Shown: positions 63,665-64,000 of the stretch, in pieces
Position numbering within the stretch: the first letter of the stretch is position 1
Layout: each line of letters starts with the position of its first letter
NCBI GenBank assembly: GCA_030425195.1
Contig: JAUIAV010000005.1
Span: 124,001-188,000 of the forward strand
DNA length: 64,000 nucleotides
Direction of reading: 5' to 3'
Origin: Gammaproteobacteria bacterium
Lineage (GTDB): Bacteria > Pseudomonadota > Gammaproteobacteria > Pseudomonadales > Azotimanducaceae
Notes under the pieces: model-generated
What the model saw: only the letters and a program-made list of their open reading frames with translations
Databases searched by the model: none
What the model was told of the DNA's origin: nothing
Translations under genes and position numbers: made by a program

Positions 63665-64000
63665 TCAGGGGGCAAAGCTCGATCGGGCCCGTACGCCCCA
63701 TCGACCATCCGCCGGTTCGATGATGTAGAGGGAGTCGAAGCTGGCGATGAGCGCGTCTTCCTGATCGAAACGGGAGAACCGCACTCTGACGTGCACCTTT
63801 TCCGGTGACGACTGCACGATCTGCATGTCGTCCCAGGTGCTGCGCCGCCAACCCGTCGTCTCTGCGAAGGCATCCAGATCCATGGCCTCGATGAACGCGG
63901 CCCGATCCGGGTAGACCACCACGGTCCCGCTCGCCATCCTCACATGCGGAAAAGTCAGGGTGTCCGCCCAGGCCGCCTCGTCTCTGGCATTGAAAGCGGC
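63665..64000 (-). CDS. SnoaL/NTF2-like protein (C-terminal fragment)
   Basis: The frame is open to the right edge, so the N terminus lies outside the window. The visible 111 residues begin AAFNARDEAAWADTLTFPH and run to ARSSFAP. The AAFNARDEAAW motif and mixed alpha/beta composition resemble the NTF2-like/SnoaL superfamily (ketosteroid-isomerase-like folds). No catalytic residue can be identified. It lies 29 bp upstream of the cystathionine-type gene on the same strand. Confidence 0.6.
   Translation of the reverse strand, partial: AAFNARDEAAWADTLTFPHVRMASGTVVVYPDRAAFIEAMDLDAFAETTGWRRSTWDDMQIVQSSPEKVHVRVRFSRFDQEDALIASFDSLYIIEPADGRWGVRARSSFAP

Overview
This is a gene-dense, high-GC chromosomal segment of a gammaproteobacterium close to the Pseudomonadales. 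Two blocks keep Pseudomonas-like gene order: trpGDC-vfr-osmC-coq7-HIT-AAA ATPase at 381-6933, and dsbD-aroQ-accB-prmA-DUF3426-dusB-purH-purD at 12204-21345. The catabolic load (four acyl-CoA dehydrogenases, a branched-chain 2-oxoacid dehydrogenase, a hexosaminidase module, DmdC-like enzymes) suggests a heterotrophic, perhaps marine, lineage; that is inference. I see no tRNA, rRNA, IS element, prophage or CRISPR array. Both ends cut genes: an amidase on the left and a SnoaL-like protein on the right.

Region 1 (1-6933): a trp leader peptide with tandem Trp codons precedes trpGDC. A hairpin separates trpC from the convergent vfr/crp gene. osmC, coq7, a HIT protein and a Ycf46-like AAA ATPase follow. 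A 140-bp structured inverted-repeat element sits where Pseudomonas carries speD.

Region 2 (6949-12132, minus strand): a FecI/FecR/TonB-receptor surface-signalling operon, and a protein made of two cyclic-nucleotide-binding-like domains with no output domain.

Region 3 (12204-23648): purine synthesis (purDH), dusB, prmA, accB, aroQ and dsbD on the minus strand, with the usual accC and fis genes missing from the conserved order. A divergent TPR-like / PCu(A)C copper chaperone / DUF2333 group follows.

Region 4 (23649-34514): a second copy of the structured element, a K+-dependent-type membrane pyrophosphatase, a three-gene branched-chain 2-oxoacid dehydrogenase operon, a pyrophosphate-type phosphofructokinase, mpl, an SDR and a lipoprotein. 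The pyrophosphatase and phosphofructokinase together suggest a pyrophosphate-linked energy economy.

Region 5 (34527-50761): two DmdC-like acyl-CoA dehydrogenases, comF, srkA, an acyltransferase, a GNAT, a TauE/SafE permease, a seven-gene operon (two SDRs, a membrane protein, a cupin, two small unknowns and a GFA-ArsC fusion), a probable heteromeric acyl-CoA dehydrogenase pair, and nadE.

Region 6 (50804-64000): an MBL-fold protein with an altered metal motif, DUF924, AlkD, a PhyH / TonB-C lipoprotein operon, an N-acetylhexosamine kinase / GH20 / SIS-domain group, DUF2306, and a LysR regulator divergent from a citrate-synthase-like enzyme with paired dyad operators. A GNAT, an unknown protein and a cystathionine gamma-synthase-type enzyme close the window.
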